The notes below the pieces were generated by a model that was given only the letters and a program-made list of their open reading frames with translations, did no database searches and had not been told where the DNA came from. A DNA stretch of 64,000 bases, from NCBI GenBank assembly GCA_905215405.1, contig CAJMQE010000006.1:17373-81372 (forward strand), given 5' to 3'. Positions 61,757-64,000 of the stretch are shown piece by piece. This DNA comes from an uncultured bacterium. GTDB lineage: Bacteria > Bacillota > Clostridia > Lachnospirales > Lachnospiraceae. Within the stretch, counting starts at the first letter, position 1. Each line of letters begins with the position of its first letter. Both the position numbers and the translations under genes were made by a program.

Positions 61757-62197
61757 TTATTTTTTAGCATAACTGATCAGAATTCCACATGTTCCTGCTA
61801 TTGGATCCATATAAGAATAAATATTTCCCCAACTGAAAAAATATTCTTTTCCATTATGATTTTCTTCGTCTGGAAACCCTAACCTCTCTTTTAAAAAGGA
61901 ATCATGAGATTCTCTGATTCTCTTCAGAAGAATCCTACTATTTTTTATTCCATGTCTCATACATTGATTATCCTGCGTTTCTGCAGCATTCCTCAATTCG
62001 AAATTTGTAATTTTTCCATTTGATGCAATCACCTTTAGCCAACATAACATATTGCCAACTTTCTGTTTTTCCCGTGTCAGATACACAGTTGTACTTTTAT
62101 TTTTCTGTTGTTCAAACTGCGAATCACTCATAAAATCTTTTTCTTTCATATCTGGATGAAGAATTAGATTTCCTACATGAAATGTTCCATCTTTCAT
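61757..62197 (-). CDS. Protein of unknown function
   Basis: Encodes 146 residues without signal peptide or membrane helix. Text landmarks: STTVYLTREKQKVGNMLCWLK and a conserved-looking tail SWGNIYSYMDPIAGTCGILISY. I do not recognise a family. AAGGGGG lies before the ATG. It is convergent with the 73-residue gene and is isolated, in a gene-poor, repeat-rich stretch. Confidence 0.6.
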   Translation of the reverse strand: MKDGTFHVGNLILHPDMKEKDFMSDSQFEQQKNKSTTVYLTREKQKVGNMLCWLKVIASNGKITNFELRNAAETQDNQCMRHGIKNSRILLKRIRESHDSFLKERLGFPDEENHNGKEYFFSWGNIYSYMDPIAGTCGILISYAKK

Positions 62198-62345
62198 AGA
62201 ACGATTCCCCCTTTACAATTACTGCTAAAATAACCTCAACCCATAGTTTATAAATACCCTAGCCTCATTATAGTTCACTTCTTATGCACATACAATAGAC
62301 TATTTTAACTATATGATTTTTCCTCACATGCATGACGAATATCCT

Positions 62346-62424
62346 ATATTTTCTATGTTATATTTTCTACTCTACATTTTGTTCTCGATATTTTCTTCTA
62401 GATATTTTCTTCTAGATATTTTCA
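62346..62424. repeat. 14-bp tandem repeat
   Basis: GATATTTTCTTCTA occurs at 62387 and 62401 exactly, then partly at 62415; weaker copies (ATATTTTCTA...) precede it. It lies in the 270-bp gap between two unrecognised genes. Confidence 0.7.
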
Positions 62425-62466
62425 ACTTTTTACTCTCCGATTTTTGGTTCTCAAACTTCCTACCTT

Positions 62467-63045
62467 TTAGTTTTTAATTCCTGCTGATTTTGATTTCTTC
62501 TTATGTTTTTTTTCAGTATGAACATCAAATTCTACTTTCATCTGAATCATTCCTCCCGTTCCAAGTAGAATTGTTCTAAGAACTGAGATGATTCGCTTAT
62601 AGTAAATATGAATAACAAATGTATATTGTTCTTCTTTGTCTGTTTCAGTACTTATCTTACTGTCTGCTGTAGTATTTATCTTACCTTTTGATGTATCTGA
62701 CTCTGCTGTATTTCCTGACAATATTTGAAATGTCGCACAATATTTTGAATCCTCACCACACAGTTGCAGACGATATACATACACCACATTTTTCTCTGAA
62801 GCATGATAAATCTTTTGCACTGTGAGGTTTTCATCCTGACTTTCCCTTTCCTTACTTTCTTTTGATTCGTCACTTTGAATATTTTTCTCATTCTGTATTG
62901 CTTTGATCTTCTCCTGTATCTCACTAATCTCACTTTGTACCATCGTTGTCTCTGCAGGCATCACTCCTATTTCTCCAGTGCAGAATACCGATGCAAGAAA
63001 CAAAAAAAACATAATAAGAACCATACTACGCCTTCTCTTTGCCAT
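62467..63045 (-). CDS. Exported or membrane-anchored protein of unknown function
   Basis: Encodes 192 residues. A basic start and hydrophobic run (MAKRRRSMVLIMFFLFLASVF) form a signal peptide or anchor. A low-complexity charged part (about 40-75, rich in K, E, S) and a mixed domain (YVYRLQLCGEDSKYCATFQIL) follow; the C terminus is very basic (KKHKKKSKSAGIKN). No family recognised. The ATG at 63043-63045 has AAGGAGG nine bases upstream; one three codons earlier abuts it. Confidence 0.65.
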   Translation of the reverse strand: MAKRRRSMVLIMFFLFLASVFCTGEIGVMPAETTMVQSEISEIQEKIKAIQNEKNIQSDESKESKERESQDENLTVQKIYHASEKNVVYVYRLQLCGEDSKYCATFQILSGNTAESDTSKGKINTTADSKISTETDKEEQYTFVIHIYYKRIISVLRTILLGTGGMIQMKVEFDVHTEKKHKKKSKSAGIKN

Positions 63046-63332
63046 TACTGCCATCCTCCTTCTTCATTTATATAAAAAATCATCAGGTTCGACATCAGCA
63101 TTAACATTACTTTCTTATCGTTGGAAACTAATGTAATCGTCCGGTTCGGGAATACGCGTTAAGCTTATTATGTTTCGATCTATTCCATATTCTATTTTTT
63201 CAACACTACATATTTCTATTATTTTCTACACTGCAAATGCTTTTTATCATATAAAATGCTGCTACTTATGATAATTAATTACTTCTCTAAAGAATTTACT
63301 AACACTAAAATTAGCGATTCTTTTCTAAAATG
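63046..63332. other. Non-coding stretch, no gene seen
   Basis: AT-rich sequence upstream of the exported-protein gene. It presumably holds that gene's promoter; I see no other element. Tandem repeats follow to the right, so the whole of 63046-63844 is without a convincing gene. Confidence 0.5.
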
Positions 63333-63540
63333 GACACTTTATAAAATCAGCTTTTCTCTTTTTTTAAATAGACACCTACATAAGATCAATTACCCTTTTG
63401 ATGAGATGGACACCTACATAAGATCTGCTATCCTTCTTTGATATTGGCACCTATAAAAGATCAATTATCTTTTAAAATGAACACCTACATAAGATTAACT
63501 ACCTTCTTTTGGTATTGGCACCTGCTATTTAAAATATAAA
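63333..63540. repeat. 34-38-bp degenerate tandem repeat, six copies
   Basis: GACACCTACATAAGATC-like words start at 63333, 63371, 63409, 63446, 63480 and 63517. Middle copies are nearly identical; the first and last are eroded. Confidence 0.8.
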
Positions 63541-63599
63541 ATAATTTGCTGATTTTATATGCCTGTAATCCTATTACTGCTTTAATTTTTGTTAACCTA

Positions 63600-63668
63600 T
63601 AAATTAAGTTCCTCCTGTTTTAAATTGTTATTTGTAAATTAAGTTCCTCCCGTTTAAATTGTTATTTT
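63600..63668. repeat. 35-bp direct repeat, two copies
   Basis: TAAATTAAGTTCCTCCTGTT with its TTAAATTGTTATTT tail at 63600-63634 recurs at 63635-63668 with one substitution and a one-base deletion. Confidence 0.85.
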
Positions 63669-63844
63669 TTATTTTTCAACTTCACTCCAATCGCATTGTC
63701 TTTCCTGCAATGAAGCTAATTAAATTTCTAATTTTAAAAACTTACGACAACTTGTTTATCTAATATAATATATTACACTTCCTATGAAAATATGTCTTTT
63801 CACATAAAAAAAAAGGAAAAATAATAAATTATTTTTCCAAACTA

Positions 63845-63919
63845 TCGGGGTGACAGGATTCGAACCTGCGACCTCTTGATCCCAAATCAAGCGCTCTAGC
63901 CAAGCTGAGCCACACCCCG
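63845..63919 (-). tRNA. tRNA-Pro (anticodon TGG)
   Basis: On the minus strand acceptor arms CGGGGTG (63913-63919 region) and CACCCCG pair fully; D arm GCTCAGC-TTGG-CTAGAGC, anticodon stem CTTGA/TCAAG with loop TTTGGGA (anticodon TGG), T arm with GGTTCGAATCC. The 3' CCA is not encoded. It reads proline codons CCN, mainly CCA. Confidence 0.97.
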
Positions 63920-64000
63920 GTACGATATAAACAAAATTATAAAATCTTGTTCTTTCAAAACTGCACATTAATCATATCTTACATCCGGTTATCCTAAGAT

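Noticed and set aside
63333..63540. CRISPR array or IS remnant
   Set aside because: Spacing of 34-38 bases is all repeat with degenerate ends; no spacers, no transposase frame and no terminal inverted repeats seen.
63920..64000. End of an rRNA operon
   Set aside because: The sequence upstream of the tRNA resembles spacers seen near rRNA genes, but no rRNA sequence lies inside the window.

Overview
The window reads as a chromosome segment of a low-GC, Gram-positive anaerobe of the Clostridia, most likely a gut Lachnospiraceae. This rests on gene content and order (yicC-remA-gmk-rpoZ plus a small Cys-rich protein, TTG/GTG starts, strong AGGAGG ribosome sites, T-box leaders, Bacillus-type LexA and Pho boxes, RNase Y, RqcH). 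The species is not determined. Most genes lie on the minus strand and no prophage, IS element or CRISPR array is visible.

Layout. 0-11 kb: housekeeping minus-strand genes: a cut membrane protein, a Nudix hydrolase, proC, a class Ic-type aminotransferase, RNase Y, recX, recA (perfectly spaced promoter with two LexA boxes), then rimO-pgsA-cinA. 11-17 kb: an ABC-F ATPase whose start overlaps a nine-codon leader ORF, then a double-receiver protein and a large hybrid histidine kinase. 17-29.5 kb: a galactoside island. One operon (tetR, GH2, a GT-B-like protein, a GPH transporter, a GH36 alpha-galactosidase) imports and splits galactosides. galK and galT carry the Leloir steps, and a divergent LacI-type regulator has its own operator.

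29.5-37.3 kb: a cystine/dicarboxylate-type symporter, rpoZ-gmk-remA, yicC, rqcH and an O-antigen-ligase-like membrane protein. 37.8-41 kb: pstS-pstC-pstA behind an array of Pho boxes, without pstB or phoU. 41-47.6 kb: uppP, an EamA transporter, tyrS under a Tyr-specifier T-box, and ilvB-ilvN under a T-box whose specifier reads as valine. 47.8-55.7 kb: a small protein, a PHP hydrolase, an HD-domain gene broken by one in-frame stop, and a DesK/NarL-type two-component system with VanZ facing an ABC-2 export operon across a perfect palindrome. 55.7-60.8 kb: dinB with LexA boxes and an overlapping 83-codon gene, an SRAP protein, pepT, and a tetR-DUF998 pair with its own palindrome.

60.8-64 kb is sparse: tandem repeats, three small unrecognised genes and a tRNA-Pro. 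Across the window several intergenic gaps hold short, mutually unrelated tandem repeats (14-42 bp units). The most distinctive observations are the conserved-looking but uncharacterised GT-B-like gene in the galactoside operon, the ABC-F leader ORF, the 41-bp repeat that carries a ribosome site and ATG in most units, and the palindromes tied to individual regulators. No unmistakably new system was found; these are candidates.
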